The notes beneath the pieces are model-generated. The model made no database searches. It was not told the origin of the DNA and saw only the letters and a list, made by a program, of their open reading frames with translations. From the NCBI GenBank assembly GCA_000996605.1, contig LCOP01000012.1, positions 13,764 to 23,370 of the forward strand: a DNA stretch of 9,607 nt, written 5' to 3'. Below are positions 1 to 6,409 of the stretch, one piece after another. Made by a program: the position numbers and the translations under genes. Every line of letters begins with the position of its first letter. Positions within the stretch are counted from its first letter, which is position 1. The DNA comes from Parcubacteria group bacterium GW2011_GWA1_47_8. GTDB lineage: Bacteria > Patescibacteriota > Minisyncoccia > Phycocordibacterales > UBA1550.

Positions 1-1
1 G

Positions 2-553
2 GTGGGGGGGTTTACCATGGTCGAGCTCCTCATCACGATTTCCATTCTTGCCATCATGACTACGGTGGCGCTTGCGAATTTTCGTACTTTTGGGAAAAAA
101 TCCGAGCTTTCCAATACGGCAGAAAGCGTGGTCCTTGCGCTCAGGCAGGCACAAGTGTACGGTGTTACGACCAAGGGTGGTGGTGCACCGTGTGGAGGAT
201 CTTCTTTTGATTGTGCGTATGGGGTGCACGTAGATGCGAGTACTAACCCTCAAAAGATTATTATTTTCGCTGATGCCGACGATGACAGTAAGTATACAAA
301 TGGAGAACTCGTAGAAACGATCCCCCTTAGTGGTGTCACTATTTCGGTTAGTTGTATGATATCTAGTTTTTTGGTGGCGGATTGCGGTCCTGGATATAGA
401 AGGCTTGATGTAACATTTAAGCGCCCGAGTCCCGACGCGATTATTTACGGTTTTCTCGGGCCGAATTATCAGAGTGGCAGTATTACGTTAACTGCCGGGG
501 TAAATACTGTCACCGTAACCGTAACAGAAACAGGGCAAATATCACTGAAATAA
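2..553 (+). CDS. Minor type IV prepilin / pseudopilin, GspH-FimT-like (5' partial)
   Basis: The first visible residues are a class III prepilin signal: a Gly run, the cleavage site G|FT, Glu at mature position +5 (F-T-M-V-E), then a hydrophobic helix of about 20 residues (LLITISILAIMTTVALA). The protein would be cut and N-methylated by prepilin peptidase and sit in the inner membrane before assembly. After the helix comes a GspH/FimT-like body ('VVLALRQAQVYGV') with two Cys pairs (CGGSSFDC and C-x11-C) that could form disulfides in an exported domain. The GTG at position 2 lies inside the Gly run and is unlikely to be the true start; a short basic leader should lie upstream of the window. The stop is 3 nt before the next prepilin gene, so the cluster is probably one transcript. 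The prepilin class is well supported; the exact subtype is inferred. Confidence 0.85.
   Translation: MGGFTMVELLITISILAIMTTVALANFRTFGKKSELSNTAESVVLALRQAQVYGVTTKGGGAPCGGSSFDCAYGVHVDASTNPQKIIIFADADDDSKYTNGELVETIPLSGVTISVSCMISSFLVADCGPGYRRLDVTFKRPSPDAIIYGFLGPNYQSGSITLTAGVNTVTVTVTETGQISLK
4..10 (+). repeat. G7 homopolymer at a prepilin cleavage site
   Basis: Seven consecutive G encode the Gly-Gly immediately before the F-T of the prepilin cleavage site. A change of one or two bases would separate the leader peptide from the pilin body. Reading frame upstream of the run cannot be judged because the window begins here. Confidence 0.9.
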
Positions 554-556
554 AAT

Positions 557-1163
557 ATGAACGCGAATTATTTACATAAGCCACAGAGTGTACGCGGGTT
601 CACCCCCCCACCAACTTTCTCTTATTGTTACGTTTTTGGTCATGAGCGCATTTCTGACCGTGATTTCTGCCGACAGGCATTCACGTGGTTTGCGGATTGC
701 GACGGACAACCTCAATTTGGCGCTCGAAGACATGAGCCGGCGGATCAAGACGGGGACGCAGTATAATTGTGGAGGGGGGACAGGGACGAATGACTGTGTC
801 GATCCAGGCCCTTCATGGGGGGCAGGCAAGGAGATTTTTGAGTTTATCGACCAAGAGGATGATCGCATAAAATATCAGCGCGGGGTGGGTCCAGGGCCTC
901 TTGTGGGGGGTGGTTGTGGAGCCGTGTGGCCATCAGGGCAAGGGTGTATTGTTCGCGTTAAAGATTTCTCTTCTGCCGTCGCGACTAGCCCCGAGATAGA
1001 CATCAAGGATCTTAAGTTTTGGGTGTACGGGTCGTCGGAAGCAGCCAAGAATATTCAACCGTTTGTTCGTATTTTGGTCGGCGGGTCGGTCAAGGCGAGT
1101 GCTACGGACAATCCGGAATTTCAGATCGAGACGATGATAACTCAGCGCGAAATGGATTTATAA
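557..1163 (+). CDS. Minor prepilin, PilW-like, frameshifted at a C7 run
   Basis: Two overlapping frames form one gene. The ATG at 557 gives a leader MNANYLHKPQSVRG followed by F-T, the class III prepilin cleavage site. The frame then fails in a C7 run (603-609), and the pilin body continues in the other frame as a hydrophobic helix (LSLIVTFLVMSAFLTVI), 'TDNLNLALEDMSRRIKTG', and a C-terminal part ending in 'TQREMDL'. Losing one C, or gaining two, rejoins the frames. With six C the mature protein would start FTPHQL, with Gln instead of Glu at +5; with nine C, +5 would be His. A GTG at 588 opens the second frame but gives no cleavage site, so it is not a convincing start. The gene lies 3 nt from both neighbours. 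PilW-like is inferred from gene order and the helix/'R.I+TG' region. The frame break could be a sequencing error, a pseudogene, or an off state of phase variation. Confidence 0.75.
603..609 (+). repeat. C7 homopolymer causing the frame break
   Basis: The run lies directly after the TTC-A encoding F and the start of T at the prepilin cleavage site. The frame from the ATG at 557 and the frame of the pilin body meet exactly in this run. Confidence 0.9.
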
Positions 1164-1166
1164 AGT

Positions 1167-1814
1167 ATGAAATACCAAAAGAAAAAATTTTTAAGCAAGG
1201 GTTACGGACATGCACGAGGATTCACCTTGATCGAAGTGCTTGTCGCCATTACGATTCTCCTCATCGCCGTGGTGGGACCGATATCGCTTATTGGAGGTTC
1301 CCTTGCGCAGATACGAATTGCGCGTCAAAATGCCGTTGCGGTGAACTTGGCACAAGAGGGAATCGAGGCGGTGCGGCAATTGAGGGATTCGAATATGGTT
1401 TATTTTTGGAACGGCGGACCGTGCGGTGGGAACCCAAATACTAAATGGAGAAGATGCCCCAACGATCTTGATCCGACGAATAACTATTATATTGTCACAA
1501 TGTCCACGCCGAGCTCGTTGGTTACAAACATTGGTTGCTCAAGTACCTCGTCAGCTTCTTGCCTAAATAGACAAATTGTTTGTCAGAATAACTTCACAAA
1601 AGTATTTGTACAACGAAATGCTAATAGCCCATCATGCGCTAGTGTGAGTGGGGTCAAGACTCCTTTTTGGCGACGAGTAGAAATTCAGAATGTGAGCGGC
1701 GGAGGGAACAGGGAAATACGAGTTACCTCAACGGTAACATGGAAACCGCCGGGAAGTGCACAAAAAACTGTAACCATAACAGAATCTCTGTTTGGTATTT
1801 CTGCGCCTAATTAA
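1167..1814 (+). CDS. Minor prepilin, PilV-like
   Basis: An 18-residue leader rich in Lys ends in the cleavage site ARG|FTLIEV (Gly18|Phe19, Glu at mature +5), followed by the helix LVAITILLIAVVGPISLIGG and 'QNAVAVNLAQEGIEAVRQLRDSN', a signature of PilV/GspI-like minor pilins. The rest is an exported, Ser/Thr/Asn-rich domain with about seven Cys, ending in beta-like 'REIRVTSTVTW' repeats. At 215 residues the length suits a minor pilin. It starts 3 nt after the PilW-like gene and ends 11 nt before the PilX-like gene, so it is probably co-transcribed. No Shine-Dalgarno sequence is visible before the ATG. It probably acts at the pilus tip or in assembly initiation together with its neighbours; this role is inferred from the family. 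Confidence 0.85.
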   Translation: MKYQKKKFLSKGYGHARGFTLIEVLVAITILLIAVVGPISLIGGSLAQIRIARQNAVAVNLAQEGIEAVRQLRDSNMVYFWNGGPCGGNPNTKWRRCPNDLDPTNNYYIVTMSTPSSLVTNIGCSSTSSASCLNRQIVCQNNFTKVFVQRNANSPSCASVSGVKTPFWRRVEIQNVSGGGNREIRVTSTVTWKPPGSAQKTVTITESLFGISAPN

Positions 1815-1825
1815 ATGCATATTTT

Positions 1826-2326
1826 ATGACATCTCACCATCATTTTCCCAAACCATCTTCCCGCAAGGGCTCCGCGCTTCTCATGGCGGTGCTTATTTCG
1901 TCGATTGTCCTCACGATAGGGCTCGGTGTGTATTTGCGCACCTATAAAGAGCTTCTCTTTGCAAATTTCTGGACGCAGTCGCAAGTCGCATTTGCGGCGG
2001 CGGACAGCGGGCTTGAGTGCGCGTTGTACTTCGCAAGTCGACCTTCTGCCCCTGTCAATTTTAATTGCTTTGGAGGTAATTCGCAAACATGGGTACCCGT
2101 TAGCCCCGTTGGTGCTGTCCCCGGAGTGTGGGTGATGCCAGAGCTTACTACACCTAGTGGCGGTTGTGCAAAGGTCACTATTACAAAATGGACTCTTGGA
2201 ACAGGTCCGGGGAATATCGCGGGTGTCGGTGGCATTATTACGCGCATCGAATCCCGTGGGAACAATGATGCGTGCGGTTCGTCCAACCTTCGCCGTGTAG
2301 AGCGCGGAATCAAGCTGGAGTGGTAG
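1826..2326 (+). CDS. Minor prepilin, PilX/GspK-like
   Basis: The N-terminus has a basic leader ending RKG|SALLMAVLISSIVL, with predicted cleavage between Gly15 and Ser16 and a hydrophobic helix to about residue 36. There is no Glu at +5, as is usual for PilX/GspK-type tip subunits. After the helix comes 'AFAAADSGLECALYF', a sequence I associate with PilX-like proteins of Gram-positive and CPR pilin clusters. The remaining domain is Gly/Pro-rich with paired Cys. At 166 residues it is compact for the family. The stop codon lies inside the candidate -10 element of ligA, which starts 8 nt later. It completes an H-W-V-X style set of minor pilins; the exact complex (type IV pilus or competence pseudopilus) cannot be decided from this window. 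Confidence 0.8.
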   Translation: MTSHHHFPKPSSRKGSALLMAVLISSIVLTIGLGVYLRTYKELLFANFWTQSQVAFAAADSGLECALYFASRPSAPVNFNCFGGNSQTWVPVSPVGAVPGVWVMPELTTPSGGCAKVTITKWTLGTGPGNIAGVGGIITRIESRGNNDACGSSNLRRVERGIKLEW

Positions 2327-2329
2327 AAT
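2321..2329 (+). promoter_or_regulatory. Candidate extended -10 (TGGTAGAAT) for leaderless ligA
   Basis: TGGTAGAAT fits the extended -10 pattern TGnTAnAAT and ends 5 nt before the ligA ATG, so transcription from it would start at or next to the start codon. No good -35 is seen 17 bp upstream, and no Shine-Dalgarno sequence precedes the ATG. The same arrangement occurs before gatC and before the last gene of the window. Confidence 0.45.
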
Positions 2330-2334
2330 TAAGT

Positions 2335-4443
2335 ATGGGAAAAGGAAATTATGCGATCCCCAAAACAAAGCAGGAAGCTACAGCGCGACTTGCATCACTC
2401 CGCAAGGCGATAGAACATCACCGGTATTTGTATCACGTCCTCGATACCTCCGAGATATCACCCGAGGCGCTCGACTCGCTCAAGCATGAACTCGTACTGA
2501 TCGAAGAAGCGTACCCGGATCTCGTCACGCCGGACTCGCCCTCACAGCGCGTGGCAGGCGAGCCGCAGAAAGGGTTCAAGAAAATTCCGCACGCCGTACC
2601 GCAATGGTCATTCAACGATGCTTTTTCCGAAGACGACATGCGCGAGTTTGATCTCCGCACCAAGCGGTTTCTCAAAAGCGCGCTGGGCTTGCCCGCCGCG
2701 CGCGGGCTTCCAGCGCAGGCAGGTCTATCTGCCGCGAAGAATATTGTGCAGGCAGGACACGAAGTATCGCCTGCGTATACGTGCGAGCTCAAGATTGATG
2801 GGCTCAAAGTTGTACTTACGTACGAGAGCGGGTTACTCAAGACGGGAGCAACGCGTGGCGATGGCACAGTGGGGGAAGACGTGACCTCCAATGTGCGCAC
2901 CATCGAGTCGATTCCGCTTGTCCTCACCGAGCCGCGCTCGCTCATCGTGGAAGGGGAAGTGTGGATGCCGAAAAGCGAATTTGAACGGCAGAACAAAGAG
3001 CGGAAGAAGCGCGGGGAAGAGCCGTTCGCCAACCCGCGCAATATTGCCGCAGGGTCTATCCGCCAGCTTGATCCGGAGATCGCCGCAAAGCGGCATCTCG
3101 ATACATTCATTTATGACATTGCGCGTATTGAAAATAAATTTCCCGAGACGCAAGTCGAGGAGCTCGCACTCCTCCGTACATTGGGGTTCAAAGTCAATCC
3201 GCATTTCAAATTGTGTGCGGATATTGAGGAGGTGATTGCATATTGGAAGTCGTGGCAGATCAAGAAAGACAAACAGGATTATTGGATTGACGGCGTGGTG
3301 GTCAAAGTGAATGAGAAAATGTACCAAGATGCAATCGGGTACACAGGCAAGGCTCCACGGTTTGGTATCGCGTTCAAATTCCCCGCCGAGCAGGTGACGA
3401 CGACGGTGGAAGACATCGTGCTCCAAGTCGGCCGCACGGGAGTGGTGACACCCGTTGCACATTTGCGCCCCGTATCGGTCGCGGGGTCGACAGTATCACG
3501 TGCGACGCTCCACAACGAAGACGAGATCGCGCGCCTTGACGTACGCCTCGGCGACACCGTCGTGCTCCAAAAAGCGGGCGATGTGATCCCCGACATTGTC
3601 GCGGTAGTGAAAGAAATGCGCACGGGGCGCGAGAAGAAATTCGTGTTCCCGAAATTCGTCCTCGAGAGTGACGGTACGGCGAACCCCATCGAACGCGTCC
3701 CCGGGCAGGCGGCGTATCGATGCGTAAACAAGAATTCTTTCGCGCAGAAACGCCGTAAATTTTATTACTTTGTTTCTAAAAAAGGCTTTGACATTGACGG
3801 ATGCGGACCCAAGGTCATCGACGCGCTTCTCGACGCGGAGCTCATTTCATCGTTCGACGACCTCTTTACCTTGACTCTCGGCGACGTGTTGACGCTCCCT
3901 CGTTTTGCGGAAAAGTCCGCGGAGAACTTGATCGAGAGCATTGAGAAGGCACGACGCATCACGCTCGGGAAATTTTTGACCGCGCTGTCGATCGAGCATG
4001 TGGGCGAGGAGACTGCGCACGACCTCGCGGATGCGTTTGGAAGCATCACAAAGATTCGCGTCGCATCATTTGATGATTTTAATAATATATACGGAGTAGG
4101 GGAGGTTGTGGCGCGTGCACTGGTAGCGTGGTTTGCGGACGAGTACCATAGTGCGCTTCTCGACAGACTCCTCACACATGTGCAGATAGAGAGTCAAAAG
4201 TCAAAAGTCAAAAGTCAAAAGCTGTCCGGCAAAACTTTTGTGCTCACGGGAACACTTGCAACACTAGGTCGCGATGAAGCAAAAGACAAAATTCGCGCAC
4301 TTGGTGGGGAGATATCCGAGAGTGTTTCCTCGAAAACAAGTTTTGTCGTCGCGGGCGAAAACCCCGGCTCAAAAATAGAAAAAGCACGCACGCTTGGCGT
4401 GCGTGTCGTGAGTGAGGAGGAATTTTTAAGAATGATTTATTAA
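2335..4443 (+). CDS. ligA: NAD-dependent DNA ligase LigA
   Basis: LigA seals nicks in duplex DNA using NAD+ during replication and repair. From the ATG at 2335 it has 702 residues: domain Ia (1-60, with HHRYLYH and TPDSPSQRV), the adenylation domain with the KxDG nucleophile (ELKIDGL, Lys153) and ATRGDGTVGEDVT, an OB fold (from about 345, VGRTGVVTPVA), a zinc region (about 430-470), helix-hairpin-helix repeats (475-610) and a BRCT domain (630-702). An earlier in-frame ATG at 2272 lies inside the PilX-like gene and would add residues unlike the family, so I reject it. Three oddities: about 20 extra residues (LPAARGLPAQAG and neighbours) before the active site; a zinc region with only one Cys (Cys463) where four are usual; and a heptanucleotide array coding for the HhH-BRCT linker. 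The linker and insert are probably surface loops, so the enzyme is likely active. Confidence 0.96.
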   Translation: MGKGNYAIPKTKQEATARLASLRKAIEHHRYLYHVLDTSEISPEALDSLKHELVLIEEAYPDLVTPDSPSQRVAGEPQKGFKKIPHAVPQWSFNDAFSEDDMREFDLRTKRFLKSALGLPAARGLPAQAGLSAAKNIVQAGHEVSPAYTCELKIDGLKVVLTYESGLLKTGATRGDGTVGEDVTSNVRTIESIPLVLTEPRSLIVEGEVWMPKSEFERQNKERKKRGEEPFANPRNIAAGSIRQLDPEIAAKRHLDTFIYDIARIENKFPETQVEELALLRTLGFKVNPHFKLCADIEEVIAYWKSWQIKKDKQDYWIDGVVVKVNEKMYQDAIGYTGKAPRFGIAFKFPAEQVTTTVEDIVLQVGRTGVVTPVAHLRPVSVAGSTVSRATLHNEDEIARLDVRLGDTVVLQKAGDVIPDIVAVVKEMRTGREKKFVFPKFVLESDGTANPIERVPGQAAYRCVNKNSFAQKRRKFYYFVSKKGFDIDGCGPKVIDALLDAELISSFDDLFTLTLGDVLTLPRFAEKSAENLIESIEKARRITLGKFLTALSIEHVGEETAHDLADAFGSITKIRVASFDDFNNIYGVGEVVARALVAWFADEYHSALLDRLLTHVQIESQKSKVKSQKLSGKTFVLTGTLATLGRDEAKDKIRALGGEISESVSSKTSFVVAGENPGSKIEKARTLGVRVVSEEEFLRMIY
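2691..2733 (+). repeat. GC-rich double-hairpin insert inside ligA
   Basis: Two adjacent inverted repeats occur in the coding sequence: GCCCGC-5 nt-GCGGGC (2691-2707) and GGCAG-6 nt-CTGCC (2718-2733). They encode a low-complexity Gly/Pro/Ala stretch just before the KxDG active site, where E. coli-type ligases are about 20 residues shorter. It is open-frame and resembles palindromic elements known to enter coding sequence, such as those of Rickettsia. Confidence 0.5.
4192..4221 (+). repeat. Heptanucleotide tandem repeat AGTCAAA in ligA
   Basis: Four exact copies of AGTCAAA plus two bases. They encode the Lys/Ser/Gln-rich linker 'ESQKSKVKSQK' between the HhH and BRCT domains. A 7-nt unit rotates the frame, so copy-number change by other than three would break ligA. 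Confidence 0.95.
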
Positions 4444-4466
4444 TGGACTCATTATTTTGTTTATTA

Positions 4467-4524
4467 CACATCACACTATCCCCACTTTCTGCCTATAGGC
4501 AGAAAGTGGGGATAGTGTGATGTG
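4467..4524. repeat. Perfect 58-bp palindrome between ligA and gatC
   Basis: Two 29-nt arms are exactly complementary about the centre between 4495 and 4496 (inner sequence GCCTATAGGC, outer ends CACATCACAC and GTGTGATGTG). It starts 23 nt after the ligA stop and ends 45 nt before the gatC ATG. As RNA it would form a very long hairpin and could end ligA transcription, but no T run follows on either strand; the closest is an A/T-rich stretch at 4451-4465, which would be downstream for minus-strand transcription. Function unknown: terminator, protein-binding site, or a short mobile palindrome. Confidence 0.95.
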
Positions 4525-4532
4525 GCACGCGG

Positions 4533-4562
4533 TTTCAAAAAGCCTCTTTTTCATGGTACAAT
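4533..4562 (+). promoter_or_regulatory. Candidate promoter for leaderless gatC
   Basis: TGGTACAAT (4554-4562) is an extended -10, with a weak -35 (TTTCAA, 4533-4538) 18 nt upstream. The -10 ends 7 nt before the gatC ATG at 4570, which puts the predicted transcript start at the start codon itself. It lies just right of the 58-bp palindrome, so gatC appears to have its own promoter. Confidence 0.55.
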
Positions 4563-4569
4563 CACCTGT

Positions 4570-4863
4570 ATGGCGATTGAGATACAGGATGTCGAGCATC
4601 TTGCGGGACTTGCGCGGATTGCGATTTCGGATAGTGAAAAGGAGCTCCTTCGGCACGACCTCGAGGAGATTTTGGCGTATGTGTCGCAAATAAAGGAAGT
4701 GGAAAGTGGAAAGTTGAAAGTCGAAAGTGGCGAACAGGGAGAATTATATAATGTGATGCGCGAGGATATTAATCCTCATGAATCGGGAATGTTCACCGAG
4801 GATATTTTAAGGCAAGCACCTTCGCGCAAGGGGGACCGTATCGCGGTGAAGAAGATACTTTGA
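4570..4863 (+). CDS. gatC: Asp/Glu-tRNA amidotransferase subunit C
   Basis: GatC is the small subunit of GatCAB, which turns Glu-tRNA(Gln) (and Asp-tRNA(Asn)) into the amidated form; it wraps around GatA and stabilises it. The N-terminus MAIEIQDVEHLAGLARIAIS is the classical GatC start, followed by the helix to about residue 40 and the conserved C-terminal 'VMREDINPH...ILRQAPSRKGDRIAVKKIL'. The ATG at 4570 gives 97 residues, normal for the family; an upstream in-frame GTG at 4522 lies in the 58-bp palindrome and would add 16 unrelated residues before the predicted transcript start. A heptanucleotide array codes for the middle loop (VESGKLKVESG). The gene is followed after a 113-nt repeat-rich gap by gatA. 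No gatB is in the window. Confidence 0.94.
   Translation: MAIEIQDVEHLAGLARIAISDSEKELLRHDLEEILAYVSQIKEVESGKLKVESGEQGELYNVMREDINPHESGMFTEDILRQAPSRKGDRIAVKKIL
4695..4729 (+). repeat. Heptanucleotide tandem repeat GAAAGTn in gatC
   Basis: Five 7-nt units in register (GGAAGTG, GAAAGTG, GAAAGTT, GAAAGTC, GAAAGTG) share the AAAGT core with the AGTCAAA array in ligA about 500 bp away. They encode the variable loop between the GatC helical part and its C-terminal segment. Confidence 0.9.
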
Positions 4864-4877
4864 GGACAGGGGTGGGA

Positions 4878-4975
4878 AGGTTTCAGGTGTTAGGTTTTAG
4901 CAAATGCAAAATACTCTTGAGAACCTCCGCTTTCCTAACACCTAACACCTAACACCTATCAACTAAAACCTAACA
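4878..4975 (+). repeat. Complementary heptad arrays in the gatA leader
   Basis: Left side: three heptads AGGTTTC, AGGTGTT, AGGTTTT (4878-4898). Right side: six heptads in register, CCTAACA x3, CCTATCA, ACTAAAA, CCTAACA (4934-4975), ending 1 nt before the gatA ATG. The two sides are inverted versions of each other. The best pairing is 13 bp, 4888-4900 with 4963-4975, and AGGTGTTAGG can also pair in several registers with the CCTAACA copies. No Shine-Dalgarno sequence is visible before gatA, and in the first pairing the start codon sits at the foot of the stem. Confidence 0.85.
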
Positions 4976-4976
4976 T

Positions 4977-6369
4977 ATGACTCTCGACATCAAACAATTA
5001 ACCATCAAGCAGGCGCATGAATTGCTCACAAAGAAAAAAATGAGCGTACTTCTACTTGCGGAGGCTGTATTGAAAGAAGCGGAAGACTCACGTGGTCTCA
5101 ATGCGTACTTGGAGATTTTTTCTGACGTACGTGTGCAGGCGGAAATATCGCAGGCGATGATTGACCGCGGGGAAGGGACGCTCCTCACCGGCATACCGAT
5201 TGCGATGAAGGATAACATTTTAATCAAGGGGCGTATTGCGAGTGCATCATCAAAGATGCTTGAAAATTATGTTGCGACGTATGATGCGCACGTAACAAAA
5301 AAACTTCGCGCGGGGGGCGTGATATTTCTCGGGCGTACGAATATGGACGAATTCGCCATGGGCGGCTCGACAGAAAATTCTGCATTTGGCGTGACCAAGA
5401 ATCCTCATGATGAGACGCGCGTACCCGGCGGCTCGTCGGGTGGCTCGGCGGCGGCACTTGCGGCAGGAGCGGCACTCGGGGCGCTTGGCGACGTATGGGA
5501 GTGTTTCGCGCTCGGGGCTCATCGCTATGGCATCTTCGCTCGATCAGATTGGGCCTTTTGCAAAGACGGTTGAAGACGCAAAAATTATTTTCGATGCCAT
5601 TCGTGGGCATGATCCGCTCGATAGCACCTCGTATCCGGATGATATGATTAAGAATCTCCACCCAAATTTTGCTACGCAAAACTTAGGCGGACGAGCAAAA
5701 GTCATCGGCGTGCCGGTGAAATTCGTACACTCAAAAGGGGTCGATGCGCGCGTGCTTGAGAACTTTGACAAATCTCTCGAACAAATGAAAACACTCGGTT
5801 ACGAGATTCGCGAAATCGATATTCCCACTCTTCTGCACGGACTTTCCGTTTACTATATTTTGATGCCGGCGGAAGTCTCTTCCAATCTCGCACGGTTTGA
5901 CGGAGTACGCTATGGCTATCACGCGGATGGCGCTAATTTGTTTGAAGACTATGCGCGATCGCGAGGCGAAGGGTTTGGCCGTGAAGTGCGCCGCCGCATC
6001 CTCCTCGGCACGTACGTGCTTTCGTCGGGGTATTATGATGCGTACTATGGCCGCGCGGGGAGTGTGCGCGAGGTACTGCGTCGCGACCTCGCACGTGTGT
6101 TTGCCGAGGTCGATATTATTGCAACACCGACGACACCGACACCGGCATTCAAGATCGGCGAAAAGTCGAGTGACCCGCTCGCGATGTATCTTGCCGACCT
6201 TTTTACCGTACCAGTCAATATCGCGGGAGTACCGGCAATCTCGGTGCCGTCGGGGTTTATTGATGAAGTCGGCACACGGCTTCCGCTCGGCATGCAGTTC
6301 ATCGCGCCACACTTCTGCGAGGACATGCTGTTCGCCGCAGGGGAGGATTTAGAGCGGGTGCGTGGCTAA
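4977..6369 (+). pseudogene. gatA: Glu-tRNA(Gln) amidotransferase subunit A, interrupted by a ~62-nt deletion
   Basis: GatA is the glutaminase subunit of GatCAB and an amidase-signature enzyme with a Lys - cis-Ser - Ser triad. The N-terminal part (4977-5489) matches the family: catalytic Lys78 in 'GIPIAMKDN', 'FLGRTNMDEFAMGGSTENSA', and the Gly/Ser box GGSSGGSAAA with cis-Ser153. After 'AALGALG' the family continues with the SDTGGS-type segment carrying the nucleophilic Ser (expected near 177), but here the sequence jumps straight to 'TYGSVSRSGLIAMASSLDQIGPF' in another frame (from 5491). The missing part should be about 21 residues, or 62 nt, which also explains the frame change. The first frame stops at 5573. 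The rest is intact to the usual C-terminus and, with the gap filled, the protein would be about 485 residues, normal length. As written it cannot make an active enzyme; it may be a true pseudogene, a strain variant, or an assembly error. Confidence 0.92.
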
Positions 6370-6382
6370 ATGATAATTTACA

Positions 6383-6403
6383 CGGGATGAATCCCGTTAG
6401 AGA
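6383..6403 (+). repeat. Palindrome-derived repeat, copy 1 (direct)
   Basis: CGGGATGAATCCCGTTAGAGA. The inner CGGGAT-GA-ATCCCG is self-complementary. It ends 6 nt before the GIY-YIG start codon; 19 bp are identical to copy 2 at 6671-6689. Confidence 0.9.
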
Positions 6404-6409
6404 TCCCCT

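Noticed and set aside
557..766. Short forward frame of 69 codons taken as a separate gene
   Set aside because: Only its first 16 residues (prepilin leader) are meaningful; the rest is the out-of-frame version of the PilW-like body.
1811..2368. Reverse open frame of 185 codons
   Set aside because: Shadow of the PilX-like gene; low-complexity Arg/Thr-rich product with no family features.
2433..3110. Reverse open frame of 225 codons opposite ligA
   Set aside because: Antisense shadow of a clear, conserved ligA.
4467..4524. Ordinary intrinsic terminator of ligA
   Set aside because: No T run follows the stem, and a loop-free 29-bp stem is far longer than terminators need.
4934..4975. CRISPR array or telomere-like repeat
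   Set aside because: Units are 7 nt and contiguous, without spacers or cas genes; the place between gatC and gatA excludes a chromosome end.
5407..6369. A separate gene starting at 5407
   Set aside because: The first part is a shadow frame; the meaningful sequence starts at 5491 and is the C-terminal part of gatA.
6383..6403. tRNA or att site at the GIY-YIG element
   Set aside because: No cloverleaf can be drawn and no integrase gene is present.
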